Origin: Nilaparvata lugens
Lineage: Eukaryota; Arthropoda; Insecta; Hemiptera; Delphacidae
Assembly: GCF_014356525.2 (NCBI RefSeq)
Contig: NC_052507.1
Coordinates: 59,682,053 to 59,746,052 of the forward strand
Direction: 5' to 3'
DNA length: 64,000 bases
Shown here: positions 27,780 to 40,319 of the stretch, piece by piece
Position numbering within the stretch: the stretch's first letter is position 1
Layout: each line of letters opens with the position of its first letter
The notes under the pieces: generated by a model
What the model saw: the letters and a program-made list of their open reading frames with translations, nothing else
What the model was told of the DNA's origin: nothing
The model's database searches: none
Program-made: the position numbers and the translations under genes

Positions 27780-28330
27780 AAAGTCTCAACGAAAGACCGC
27801 GCCCCAGTTCCGAACAAGCCCAAGAATCACAGAGTCAGAAAAAGAACAAGACAAACCCTGTCCAAGGATTGTGAATGCGACGTTTCTACAGCAGTGTGCT
27901 GTGCTGGTTTAGGAAATGGGGGAACTTCAGTCGACAAGCCGATATCATGGTGGAACATTTGGGGGTGAAAGGGGGTCCTCCCCCCTTGACATGATAGGGC
28001 CCCCCCAACGTGATAGGGAATCCGCTGCCTGCCTGTCTTGCCGAAGCCCTTCTGCTATAAATCGCGTTAATTGCAGTTTCCCCCCTCTTCCCCTACCATG
28101 ACCCTCCCCACCCCTTCTCATGAACCCCCCCTCCCCAACTGATCGTTGCCCACTTTGTTTTACGACAATCTTTTGTCCGCTCGAACTGCTTTGGCCAATA
28201 GACTAGCACTGACTCTTTTCTTCTCTTCTGCTCCAACACTTCCCCCGATTTTCGTTCTCTTTCTTTTCTTATTTTCGATATTCTTTCGTCTCCAGCAATC
28301 GATGTTTCGACGAACGTCGAATGAGGAATG
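27780..28330. promoter_or_regulatory. GC-rich pocket, enhancer or promoter candidate
   Basis: After AT-rich DNA the sequence becomes GC-rich: C and G runs at 27958-28010 and 28078-28140, and then a segment with CTATAAATCGCG, GGCCAATAG (CCAAT box), ACAATCTTTTGTCC (paired SOX-like half-sites) and TTTACGAC (Hox/Cdx-like). The frames of 61 aa across it are not convincing proteins. Confidence 0.3.
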
Positions 28331-29439
28331 AAAGATTGGAAGTAATGCGGGATTTATATGAAGAATTTTTTCGAAAAAGATTGATAATTTGAAAAAAATC
28401 TTGGTTACGGTGGTTGGCTACGTCGAGTTCGTTTAGAGGAAAAATTTAGTTAGGAACAGAATTTATATTCGAACTCCACATCGACCTCATATTAGTTCTA
28501 TATTTTCAACAATAACTAGGATATTTCATGTCTCACATATTTTTTCGATGCCATACTTCCTATGCACTGCTCTCTTTTCCAAGCAATTGATGTGACCGAT
28601 TGAATATTGTCTTTCCATAACATGGAATCGAACTTATTAATGAGAATAATCACTTATCAGAATCTGTCATAGATAAGCATCACATTATTGTTGAAATCAC
28701 GTCATAATTGATTGATTGAAAAGCATACCTGGAAATCCCAAAATAATCTAAGATTATGTGTGCTGATTCTGATCATGACTGCAAGAATCAAAATAACTCT
28801 GAAAGAAGCAGAATTAAGTTATGAGTGATAAGGTGGAAAGAATCAATATATCAAAGATTTTCCTGTATTATAAATTATGGTTCACCAAGTTATTCAAATC
28901 AATCTCTTGTCTAGAAAAGAATAATCGTTCAATTACATTCATCATTGTTTGATGATTCTTTCCGAAAGTGATTGTTCTCATTGTAATAAATAAATTTAAC
29001 TTAGTAGTAAACTTTATCAATAATTCATTTTGAGTTGATTGAATCACCTCATCAACATTACATTCAATTACTTGTTCATTGGTGCACTCAATCCAATCAT
29101 CTACACTTCATTAAGTTAATTATTGCATTATCCATGAATGGTATTAAATTGTTACTAGAGTCACTAAAAATTTTCGAAAATACTCAGAGTCAACAAACCG
29201 ATCCCACTCAACAGAACGAGTTTCATCCATTCAAAACCCAGTAATTTGCTGCCAATTTTCCCAGCACCAATCAAACCATGCGGAATGTAATAGAATAGCG
29301 CGGGAATCAGTGTGAGATCGCTCATTCATTCAACTCGAAAAGTGAATATTCGAGGCAAATTGAGTTGAATTCCAACGATGAATGAACGAATGGTAATAAC
29401 GTCAGTCACTCAGCCAGTCAGTTGAAAGGAGGATCATAA

Positions 29440-30420
29440 CAGAGTAAGCTCTTCACTCTCAACTGATTGTGGATGAAGGGAGAGAAAGAGCGAGAGCGGA
29501 AGAGAATGAGAGAGATGAGGGAAAAAGAGGAAGAATGGAATAAACGAGGAAAGTGGGAGGAAAAGAAGAAGAAAGAAGAGAAAGAGACAGTTGACCCACT
29601 CAACTGTGAGAGAAGAGTGTGTAATAAGAGAAATATGAGAACGAATGAATATAAATAAAGAACATCAGTAATCAAGTGTCAGGAGTAGAGATGATGAGAT
29701 GAATAGTAAAAAAAACATGAGCAGAATATTCTTACTTGAGAAGGAAAGTGAACGATAAAGGGATAATAAGTAAGTGCAAAGAGAGCGAAGCAAAATATAC
29801 AAGGATGAAAGTGTAAATAACAGGGAAAGAAAAAGATAAATTATGAATTGGAGAAAACTAATGAAATGGTTAGAGAGGGAGAAACAAACTGTGATATAGA
29901 GGTAAACAGAGGAGGAAACAAGAAATCCAAAAGGTGTAGGAATAAGAAGTAATAGGGATAAGATTACAAAAAAAGTGTTTCAAAAAAGATTGAGCCAGCA
30001 AGAGAGGAAGAATGAGAAGACGGTGAGTGACAGAGGCTTCGGTACAGATTTGAGGTACTCGAGAAATAGAGTAAAAGAGAAGAAAAGTAACAGAGAGATG
30101 GTGATAGTTATAGAATTGGGCACAGAATGATCAAGTTGAACGGTAAAATTGAATTAAAGCAAGTGGAGTGGCTGGTAGCATGCAAGGACGAGCTTATAGC
30201 CAGGCCACGCGCCCACTAAATTCATTGCATGATGTCCTTCCTCCTCTCTCTTACTCCATTCTCCTCCTTGACCTTCTCTTTCTACACTCTCTAATCACTC
30301 AATCTGCATTCTATTGCATTGCATGCATTAAGTGATTCACTCACTCACTTAACCTCTCAACTACAACTTTGAGAACATCCTCCTACTCTTGTATATATTC
30401 TTCAACTGAAGAAGAGATAT
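29440..30420. other. Purine tract followed by pyrimidine tract
   Basis: About 29465-30120 is strongly purine-rich (AGAGAAAG, GAGGAAG). A mixed segment of about 110 bp follows, then a C/T-rich tract at 30235-30420. The basic 63-aa frame with an RERE-like pattern is an artefact of the repeats. Confidence 0.7.
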
Positions 30421-30844
30421 TTATTTATTCATTAATTTATTGTACAAAACACTACAATCATAATATTACTATGAACATGGAGGGAGGGCAAGACTGAGTC
30501 TGTACCATTTCTCTCCTAAATTTTGATGAGAAGTTAATGTTGTCCAAACTACTATTAGATTATGGAATTACACATCATGCTTCACCACTTATTATTATCT
30601 GGTCAAGTATGGTTAATTGAAAAATTTTGAAGGCTGACGTAGGTAATAGAATATATGGATGTAGCACAGAAAACAAAAAAAATTAAGCTTAAGAGATAAT
30701 TGCACTAGCTTGAAAAATTTAAAGACAAAAATCACAAACCTACTCACTATTATACCGTATTTACCACAAATTGTATCTATTATTCATGTGATTCATTATA
30801 GGCTACTATATTCATCCATTTTATCTTGAAAAATTATTTCACAC

Positions 30845-31755
30845 TAGTAGGTAACCCGTGCTTTGCAAGGGTCTATTTTGAAAATTTGCAAAATGAAAAC
30901 TTGACGTAATAAAAAATTCGAAATTTGAAAAAAGGCCTATAACCATCCTCGGTTAATGAAGAATCTTTATGCAAAATTTCAAATCAATCAGTCCAGTAGT
31001 TCAGACGTGATGATGTGTCAAACATAATTTTCCTACATCACGAACGTGTATGAGCCAGCTCTTTCCATTATTATAGTAAAGATGATGGATAAATGCATGA
31101 TTTATCAGTATCTTTGAATGAGAATAACTCTTGAACGGTTTGAGAAATCGGTGCGGTTTTCACCATTCATTTTCTCTTGAAATTCTGTATCATATGACCA
31201 ACGTAAGTTTCCTGTCTTCTAACTTTGTCATATGACTACCTTCCAATTTAAAGAAATCGGTGCGGTTTTGATGCGACAGAAAATCAGTTATTTTTATTCG
31301 AATAGGATCCCCAATATGATACCTATCATCTAATGTCCCTTTCAAAAGAAATGTTCAGCTGCTTCTATACAACAACTGGAAGCATGACAAATTGAAAAAC
31401 TTGACGTAATGGAATCTTGAAGAACTGAAAATAGGCATAAATAACCATGCTCGGTTAGTAAAGAATCTAAATGCAAAATTTCAAATAAATCAGTTGAGTA
31501 TATTAATTTTAGATGTGATGATGTGTCAAATATAATTCCCTATTCCTTACGTGTATAAGCCAGTCCAAAAATCTAGAAGGAAAATTGAAATTCGGGCACG
31601 AGATTGATATTTTTAGAATCTATGTGCAAAATTTGGAGATCTAAATCATTTCCGTTTTCCCGGTATGCAATCCATAAGTTGACATGTTTTGATGCAAACA
31701 CACGAACAAACGAACACACGAACACACACAACCCTACTCTCTCTTATTATATAGA
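30845..31755 (+). mobile_element. Interspersed repeat of about 0.9 kb, family as at 13.2 kb
   Basis: Opens ACTAGTAGGTAACCCGTGCTTTGC and ends CTCTCTTATTATATAGAC. Inside, a module (ACTTGACGTAAT, ATAACCATCCTCGGTTA, TATGCAAAATTTCAA, GATGATGTGTCAAA) occurs twice, at about 30900-31060 and 31395-31570. A (CGAACAAA/ACACACGAA) tract lies before the end. No protein is encoded. Many arthropod genomes carry elements with this kind of opening and ending, but I cannot assign a class. Confidence 0.65.
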
Positions 31756-33285
31756 CAAGACAAGATGAAAGACACAGGTGGGCTTTTACCCAAAACTGTT
31801 TCTCTTAAAATCCAAATACGATAGTCAGAATGTAAGTCTAATCACATTTTATTAGGTTTCTGTACCATCTTCTATTGAAATAAATGTGTAAATTCATGCT
31901 ATTTATCATGTTTCTATCATCACTTGTTGAATGACGAATTACGTTTTAATTATATCAAGATATCATTTTTGATGATGAACTTGTATGAATCAATTAAGAA
32001 TTAAGAATTATAAATGACTCAGCATTCACAAATATAAGATTTTTCCAATAGTATATTGTCTTCGAGTGTATCCTATAGTTTCCGTTTCCCCTTTTTACAT
32101 TTCCGGACACATTACTACGGTAGACTATTAGCCAATATTGCTACTTTTACTACTCGTAATAGTAACAAACGGCAATTCTCAGACCACATCGCTCTGGAAA
32201 GAACGTAAAGTAGCACACTATACAGTCTTAATCGCCATTTGTTGTGCGATTGATGATTATAGTGGTCTGTCCGCTCACGTGTGTGCTCGTAAACATTTTA
32301 TGTTCTCAATTTCGATTCTCCTGAAATGGGATTGGCTGTGTAAAAAGGTGGCAAATCTACTGGGGAATTGCAATCAAGTGACATTAGGCTATAAGTAACA
32401 ATTGATGAGAATGTACTGATCGAATCGTAGTTTTTCGACAGCTGTCATTATTGTGATTGGAGAAGCTGGGATAGTTTGAAAATAATTATTATTCGCTACT
32501 GAAACTGGTGAGAATTGAGTTCAGAGAGAATGATACTTTTCAAGTTGGAAGAGACATTTTTATATATTGTGTGTTGTTCTTTCTTCAAAGAAAAATAATT
32601 ATTTTTCAACATCTCTGATGTTGTAGAATTTTTCTAGAGACAGTGTTCAAAATTCGAATTATTTTCTACTATTTCCCAGCTTCTGTGGAAGAAACAACAA
32701 CATGTGTGTTTTAATTCCATTATAAAACAATGCTGCAGCATCTTCTAATAACAATGTTTACTTTATCATAAGAACTCTACTATATTGATAAATTCCAGGA
32801 TGAAATCAATCCTTCGAAACACATTCCTGGCGTGATATGAGTGCTGAACTGTTTCTGTCTCAAATTTAGATGGATAACTTAAGCCACGTTTTCACCAGAC
32901 TAGTCAACTTGGACTTCAACAAATTTCGGCAATTTGTTGCCGATTTCTTACAAAGAACAGCAACATTCAACTTGTTTCCTGCAGAAAAATCAGCATTTTC
33001 TTCAAAGAGAACTATTATTTTTGAACAGCATTGTGTTGACAATTCTAATGTGAACATGTCTTTAGACCGAGATACGCCTAAAAATACTTATAGTAATAAG
33101 ACTATTTTAAATATGATTCAGTGAATTGGAATAATATGAATAATAAATTTTATTGCAAAAAAAATGCATACAAAATAATACTCAATCATCTAGAGCATAA
33201 ACTAATAATAATAAAATACAATATTATGAATATTAAATAAATTTAATTCTCTTGACAATAAATACTCTCATGCAAGGGAAGCTTC

Positions 33286-33545
33286 CCTGTACGCATGGAG
33301 GAATTGAGGAGTTGGGTGGAAAAACGACCTGAGTCAAGAAATCAAGTTTTGCGTAAATTGAGTTTGAAATATTTAGTACACATCTTCATTATTTCATCAG
33401 AATGCAATATTCTTGCAAGTATTTGAACTTTATTGATCTTTTTATACTATTTCCAATGCTATTATTCATAATTAGCCAGTAATCCAAGGCTAACTGTTAT
33501 TAATGGATATAACGTGTGTTGTCTCAGGTCGTTTTTCCATAACCC
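33286..33545. repeat. Inverted repeat with TGGAAAAACGACCTGAG arms
   Basis: The 17-bp arm at 33317-33333 is perfectly complementary to 33523-33539. GGGAAGCTTCCC (a 12-bp palindrome) stands just left, at about 33288-33299. A related, tighter hairpin lies at 34371-34404. Probably a non-autonomous element. Confidence 0.55.
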
Positions 33546-34370
33546 TGGTTGTTACATGTTCAGAGGTTCAACAAAATGATGAAAAACCCGTATCAAGAGT
33601 AGTGATAATGATAATATATTGCTCATGATATTGGATAATTAATAAGTAGGTAATAAAGATCTAAAAAATGTCATTTGGAAGTGAACAATAAAAGATTATA
33701 TTTTCTTCTTGAACACGTTTCATCCCATAATCAAGACTCTGGAATGTTACATGGTACTGTTCTGATTTTCGGGAAATTCATACACCCCAATGTTTTCAGC
33801 ATCGGATTCTTCTTCAGGAGCGTCTTCTTCATTATGTCCATCATCTAGAGGATAATTGGTTCCCTTGGATGTATTAATGATCTTCTTATACCATTCATTT
33901 GGTAGAGAGTTAGTTGGGAGGATATTTTTAATATTCTTTCCGGAAAATGGACATTGATATGTCCAAAGCTCCGCCAATTTATGTAGATGCATTACAATAT
34001 TATCTTGTATTGTTGTTCCAAATTGCTTTTTTCATATCATATACAGTTCAATAATTATTTTCTTGGTTTATATTATGTGAATTCATCCATAATTTTGCTG
34101 TATTGTAAGCTATTGTCTATAAGTGTATAAGCCAGTATATATTGTAATCTATATAAATAAAGTACTCAATCAATCAATCAGCTTCTTCTTTTGTAAGTAA
34201 ACAAAATAAGGATTTCACTGGCTGCTGGCTCACAGCTTGTCAGCTGAATAATTTCAGGTTTGCCACACAAACAAAAAATGTTCACAACTCACTCATTTTT
34301 CAAGATACAACAACATTTTATGTACCAATCTGTTCAGAATTTAATGGCGGATAGAATGAAGCGTGTTGCG
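33546..34370. other. Intronic DNA with retroelement 3' tail
   Basis: AT-rich. Around 34105-34180 the plus strand reads like a non-LTR retroelement 3' end (TGTAATCTATATAAATAAAG followed by TACTC and a (AATC)n tail). The 81-aa acidic frame on the minus strand (33747-33992) matches no family I know. Confidence 0.4.
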
Positions 34371-34404
34371 GAAAAACGACACGAGTGGCCTCGGGTCGTT
34401 TTTC
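34371..34404. repeat. Short strong hairpin GAAAAACGAC-ACGAG/CTCG-GTCGTTTTTC
   Basis: A 15-bp stem with one mismatch and a 4-bp loop (TGGC). The flank ACCCAGCTCCTCAATTG is the complement of sequence next to the 33317 arm, so both belong to one repeat family. Confidence 0.7.
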
Positions 34405-34673
34405 TACCCAGCTCCTCAATTGCTGCAGACCCTAGAAACTCTCTTATAGTAAGAAAAATCAATTTGTTTTTCGAATTCCTTACATAATGTATCCAGTAAT
34501 TATAACTAGGAAATACAATACTAGGAAATGGATCGATAGAGTATTGAAGCGATAACGTTTATTGAAGTGAATTGAGGAAAAGGAATGGTGTAGAGTAGGA
34601 GAAAGTCAGTTTTCCTTTTCCCCTGTTTGCATCAAACATTACTCGCTTCCCTCAGCGGTCGGTGTTGATCTCG

Positions 34674-34687
34674 GTTGCCATGGCAAC
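34674..34687. promoter_or_regulatory. Perfect RFX X-box GTTGCCATGGCAAC
   Basis: A 14-bp perfect palindrome matching the RFX consensus GTNRCC(0-3N)RGYAAC on both half-sites. It lies in a GC-richer pocket (34600-34760) inside COE intron 4. RFX factors regulate ciliary and sensory-neuron genes; binding here is inference. Confidence 0.5.
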
Positions 34688-35171
34688 GGGCGTCACTTGT
34701 ATCCTATCTCTACATCACACTGACTTCTGTTTTCCTGCCTACTCGATTGCTACAATAAAATCTGCTATATTGCTCTGAGTATTGGTGGATCTATTTTGAG
34801 CATTTTTCGTGGTCTAAACCATTGGATAGTGAGATTCACTTCAAACTGTAGCATTGAATGAATGGGAAGCTTCAGTTTTATTCTGGTATTTGGAAGGAAT
34901 GCTGACAGTATTCTAGAATCTTCAACGGGAAAGGAACTAGCATTCATTATTATACTTGTACCTAATTGATCCTTAGTAGTGTGAGTTCCAAGATATCCGA
35001 CTTGGAGAATGATTAATATTGGAAACGTGGAAAACGTATCATCTTGGATATAATGCAAGATTAAGAAGAAGAGGGAGATAAGAAGACGACAATAAAGAGG
35101 AAGAAAAAAGAATAATTAATCACTACTTAGTAATTGCTGCTACCAAATATTGACAGAGTTTGAAATCCAGA

Positions 35172-35570
35172 GCAAACAACAGAGCATTCAGGTACACACC
35201 TTCACCAATATCAATTCCTTAATCTACTTTACATTTCCATTTTATATTAAATAAAGTGGGCGATAGACTACACCCTTGTCTAACACCTTGGTTGATGATG
35301 ATTTCATCTAACCGATGATCACCTGTATTTACTATTATTCGAGTATTGTGATAGAAAGCTCTTATTGCGTTAACAATAAGATCTCTCTACCACAATACTC
35401 AAATAATAGTTAATACAGGTGATCATCGGTTAGATAAAATCATCATTAACCAAGGTGTTAGAAAAGGGTGTAGTCTATCGCCCACTTTATTTAATATAAA
35501 ATGGAAATGTAAAGTATATTTAGGAATTGATATTGGTGAAGGTGTGTACCTGAATGCTCTGTTGTTTGCA
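35172..35570. repeat. Near-perfect palindrome of two LINE fragments, arms about 190 bp
   Basis: The left arm 35172-35370 is the reverse complement of the right arm (to 35570) with scattered differences. The centre is itself a hairpin, TCTTATTG-CGTTAA-CAATAAGA. The right arm is the start of the plus-strand LINE fragment; the left arm is the same piece on the minus strand. Confidence 0.85.
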
Positions 35571-36224
35571 GACGATTTGTGTGTAGTACAGGAAAACGAA
35601 AATGACCTCCAAAAATCAGTTCATATCCTGCATGAAATTTGTAAAGAATATAATTTCAAGATATCAAAGGAGAAAACCAAAATCATGGCTTTTAAAGGTA
35701 AGTACCCAATAAGATCGAAGATTGTGATAGACAATAAGGTATTGGAGCAGGTGTCTCAGTTCACATATCTGGGTTGTGAAATTAGTTATAGAGATGAATT
35801 GGATGTAGAGAAGAAAGTAGGAAGGTTCCAAATGATTTGTGGAAGTATCAGTAGGACATTGGGGAAGAAAGCTACCACAAGCACGATAATGAAATTTTAT
35901 AAGACAATGGCAGCTCCACTACAACTCTATGGTAGTGAATCGTGGGTAACATCAAAGCCACTTGAGAGTAAAGTGCAGGCAGCTGAGATGAGATTTCTTC
36001 GCAGAACTAAGGGCTGTGACAGAAGAGATCAGGAATGAGGATATACGGAAAGAGCTGAATATCTTCTGCCTGAATGAGAGAGTTGCGATGGAAATGGATA
36101 TCGTCAGCAATGGAAAGAGCATGTGGAACGAATGTCAGCTGATAGGCTTCCTCACAGAATTTTCAAGTATAAACCGGTAGGCAAAAGAGACATAGGCAGG
36201 CCACGAAAAAGATGACAATGATCA
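35380..36224 (+). pseudogene. Non-LTR retrotransposon reverse transcriptase, C-terminal remnant
   Basis: The plus-strand frame reads reverse-transcriptase blocks in order: GVRKGCSLSPTLFNI (the QG-SLSP-LF block), LLFADDLCVV (the F/YADD catalytic block), KISKEKTKIM, FTYLGCEIS and then the thumb region. The main frame ends at 36038 with a premature stop. Another frame continues with RQQWKEHVERMSADRLPHRI and then GRPRKR before a stop (about 36108-36224), which is the usual C-terminus of insect LINE ORF2, so there is a frameshift near 36030. The endonuclease and the N-terminal RT are missing: the element is 5'-truncated, with a palindrome at its 5' edge. A short tandem repeat of 33 bp lies 3' of it, and AATAGCCTAATCCCTGATTG plus an A/G-rich tail may be the element's end. 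Confidence 0.9.
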
Positions 36225-36251
36225 TTATATTTATTATAAAATAAAAACAGT

Positions 36252-36317
36252 AGATTGTAGTGATGCTTATGATGATATCAGATTAGATTGTAGTGATGCT
36301 TATGATGATATTAGATT
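36252..36317. repeat. Tandem duplication, 33-bp unit, two copies
   Basis: AGATTGTAGTGATGCTTATG and onward is repeated after exactly 33 bp with one change (ATATCAGATT versus ATATTAGATT). It lies in the 3' region of the LINE remnant. Confidence 0.85.
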
Positions 36318-37351
36318 AGATTATATTCATGTTCTTAATTTATAGATTTTACTTATTATTATTTTTTTATTCTAATTACAAGCTGAATGTGGAGTCAGAA
36401 TAGGCAATAGCCTAATCCCTGATTGAAAGAAAAAGAAGGAGAGTTTTTCATCCTACATCACAAGTTATTATCGTCCAATGAAGAGAGAGTGAGCGGAGTT
36501 GGAAGTACTACCCAGAATACGCTGTTCAACTGGCTGAATTCCGAGTTGGATAACAAATTTTTGCTAAATCGAGAGTAAACTAATCCATACATTTTTCATC
36601 CAATCATGAACTGCAATTTATTTGCTACACTATAAATCAATAAAACTGACTAGCAGCCTATTTATTATATCAATAGGTATCCAATAAATAGATATTCGAT
36701 ATGAAGTATTCATAAAATGGGTTGCGAATAATCATTGTTATCGTAGAACAAGTAAGTGAATTATTCTTAGAATGTCAACGTTGTATTGTATTATTACAAT
36801 TATGGCAATGTACCAAAATTTGACAACATTCTATACCAATTCCCATTCATATTTATAATCAAACGTGTTCCTCCACCAATAAAGTCGTGTCAATATTTTG
36901 AATATAAAAAAATTGTAATCAATTTGCTTCACTAGGTGAATACTACACATCATCACTGTGAATCGAAAACAAAAATTAAAAATTGATTCATCGATGAAAA
37001 TGACCAACCATTGTGTTTGTACTGATGAAATGACCATGCATAATGAAAAAGTTACAAAAACTCATTGCTCATTTTTGTGTAGAAATGTACTGTTGATTTG
37101 CACAATATACTGCGCCCACCCTTAAAAAACACACAATTTTTGCTCGCATGGATAACAGTGGTGATTTTTCCAACCCCAAATCTAATTTGACTGTATGACA
37201 CGAACTGACAAATTAATTTTTAAACGAGAAAGGAGGAAGTAATGATTTTCTCATGGGGCGGTAGGGGGAGGTTTTATTCTGGCAGCGTGTGCCAATTGTA
37301 ATAATGGGGGCTGATGAGCCTTCTGACCCCCTCACGCCCCCCTCAACCAAG

Positions 37352-37363
37352 GGTCACGTGACC
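37352..37363. promoter_or_regulatory. Palindromic E-box GGTCACGTGACC
   Basis: A perfect 12-bp palindrome with a CACGTG core in a GC-rich pocket (37240-37400), with C-rich runs just left and CATGCGTGCACACG right. Candidate bHLH-ZIP site in intron 4. Confidence 0.35.
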
Positions 37364-38224
37364 AACACGCGACTTATCCACATATACATGCGTGCACACG
37401 TTCCATACAAACACATTCACATGTTGTATAGAGGGAGGGATCACTGCAACAATGTACACATACGACAAGCAAGCAATCTGTAAAACGATCAGCTGAATTG
37501 AAATAATAATAATCATTGCAACTAGCTAGATCCAACTATATAGTTTGAGACAAACTATGTGTATCTGAATATTATATAACAGTGTAACAGTGTGTGCATC
37601 TTTTTCTGGAGTTTCTCAGCTCATGACCACCCTAATTCAGATAGAACCCCTGTAGAAAACAGCTAATTCACTGTAGATTTTCTGTTTATTTTTTGTGGTA
37701 TCTTGTTTGTCTTGGGAAGAAGAATACATTTTTGACGTTTGACTATATTGTAGGTTGTTTCTCCGATATTGATGAACATAACTACAACTACAGGAAACAT
37801 ATTCCTACAACTGGAATATGGAAAATGGTCTCTCCTCTCCCATTACCGTTATTATAACTCTTTTTATAACTTTATTGATGAACTCCATTGATGATCGCAG
37901 AACATGATGGAATCCAGAATTGGAGAAAACTTACAAGACTTTAATACCTGGATGGTCAGAATGTTTGTCCATAGTTGTTTGTTTTGGCTTATATTCATTT
38001 TATAAGGAATTTGAATATGGTATATGTATGAATACCACAAGACTCGAGTATGTCTTCCACGATAAAAGAATTCAACAACTAGAATTCAACAAGAATTAAT
38101 CATAATACTTCTGTAACACCATAATAAATTTGAAGCTACTATAATAAAAAATATTGGTATAGAGAATTTGTTTTCAGCATTATTAATGATCATAAAAATA
38201 GGGAACAATACGTTTGAGAAATCA

Positions 38225-38900
38225 TTCACGGTATTAAATTAAGTGGAGGGAAAAGAGAAATAGGAATATATGGAGAAGAAAAAAAGGATGGTAAGATAGA
38301 ACGTTGCGTAAGATAAGATTATAGGAAAAGAAGCTCGCACAAATTAGAAAAGCGATCCAGGTACAAGGAGTGAAGACATCAGAGTAGTGACTGAATAAGA
38401 ATTCGATGAAAGCTTCAAGGGGGCAGTTGGAACACGAATAGAAGAAGTGTACGATCAAGAAGATGAAGTGAAAAAGAAGAAGAGGATGAAGAAAAATAGG
38501 ATGAAATGGAGAGAAAAGGTTACCACAGTGAGTGAGCTAGCAGCAAGCAACACATGGGCTGTTAATTCTATTTGTCTTCATTTAAGGCAGTCGTGTAAAG
38601 CGTAATCTCATTTGCCCCCTCCTCTTCCACCCCTCATCCTTCTTCTTATCTTCCACACCCCTTTACCAGCACCTCCTTTCCGCCACCTCCTTTTTCCACG
38701 TCTTGTAGCACGTTCTTAGCTTTAACCGCTTGATGTACTCTTATCCACATTGGTCTTTCGGACCGACTGGTAGCAACCGATTCCTTCGACATACCTTACA
38801 CTCACTCTCTCTTTTCTTTCTCCTTATTTTCTCTCTCTAACCTCTCATTAAGGAACACAACTGGATCATCCTCTCCTTCCCTATTTCATCCCCTAACACG
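38225..38900. other. Purine tract followed by pyrimidine tract
   Basis: About 38240-38530 is purine-rich (GAAGAAG, AGAGAAAAGG). 38590-38900 is pyrimidine-rich (CCCCTCCTCTTCC, CTCTCTCTTTTC). About 60 bp of mixed sequence separates them. Confidence 0.65.
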
Positions 38901-39575
38901 TGGTGAGTGGTTCTTCTAGTTAAATCGATTTAGTGAGATAATTATCATCCCTTGAATTGCTTGCCGCTGGCTCATTGATCCTATTGCCTTTTCTTTGGTG
39001 TTTTACTACTTGTGTTGCGTTCTTTCTTCGGGATGTTTGTTACAATTTAACAATGTTGCAACTACTTCAAATTTAAGTGTTATTTCCATGTTCAATTCCT
39101 TGTATAATCGTGATATTTTATTCAATCATATCTTACAATGAGAATACAGATATAAGGAGTTCATTTGACCGCTATATCATTTCATGGTATCCAAAATATC
39201 ACTATGTCACTGTTCCGTTCGAAGATTCAGATTTAATGCTATATATCACTTGATGTTTATCTTCATTTTGTAATATGTTATTTGTATTTTCTAGTGAATG
39301 TATTATATTTGTTTGTGAAATAGATGAATTGATTAATTGATCGATTTGTATTATTAACAATTTGTAGAGTACTTGTTCTTTGAGAAGTGATCGGAAACTA
39401 CATTATTAATACTGGATGCAAAATAATGTTCTGACGCTGCTGACTCGATTATTCCCCTAACATCATATTCAATGTTCAATGAATATGAACCTGCATAATG
39501 TGTTTGAATATAATACACAAATAACTCTTCTCAACTTTTCAGATTTATATAATTTTTATTAAATCTCCAACATAC

Positions 39576-39631
39576 CTGCTTAGTAACTGAGTCGATAAGC
39601 CTGACGAAGATGTCTTGCTCTTGTCGAACCC
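39576..39631 (-). CDS. kn: COE/EBF transcription factor (knot/collier), fourth exon
   Basis: A 56-bp exon with acceptor TTTTTCAG and donor AAGCAG|GTATGT. It completes a glycine codon split after the first base, then reads VRQEQDIFVRLIDSVTKQ, ending in phase 0. This is the conserved COE DNA-binding-domain segment between the LQLLYANG of the previous exon and AIMYEG of the next. It is identical or nearly so to insect COE proteins. The frame is intact. A 2.8-kb intron lies upstream and a 17.7-kb intron downstream. Confidence 0.97.
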
Positions 39632-40319
39632 CTGAAAAATAAAAATATTGATAATATTCCTTTTCCAATTCCATCAAAAATAATTCAAAAAATACAATTT
39701 CAACAACACTATAATGTGATATGACATACAAGGGAAATGTTCGGTTGAGGAATCTCATTATTGATAGTGTTGTGTTATCATAATTGTAATATATTACAAT
39801 GTTACTAAATCACAATATGTGGATCAATATGATCTCTTGAGCGAATCTTGTAAGAGTCCACCAAACTCATTGCATTATCAATGAATGGTAAATCGTAGAG
39901 AAACAATTATACATGCTCCATAATCCACCCATCGGTTATTCTAAATAAGGTTTAATAACAATTAAACATATGCACAATAAAATAATGCATATTGAACTTC
40001 GCACAGCCAGTGCCTCTTGTGACATATAATATTATTCAGGATTAACTGCAACAAAACTTATTCTCAAAATTGACCCTCATGTTTGTACAATGAACAAACA
40101 ATAACAATAAGAATCTTACTGGGTAACAATAGCAGAATTTGGAATCAAGTCAACTGAGGTTTACATAGAAACACAAAGCTTGAATCAAACAACAATCGTG
40201 AACAAAGGTATTCATGAGTCGACCAAAAGACTTGAATCGGGGCTTTTGGGTAAATTGAGACTTTGGGGACATTCAGCGGAGATTCAAAGAGTAAAACTGT
40301 AGGACAAACAGAGCTAAAA

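Noticed and set aside
33747..33992. Acidic 81-aa minus-strand frame resembling a domesticated element
   Set aside because: No recognisable domain and no supporting signals; too short to claim.
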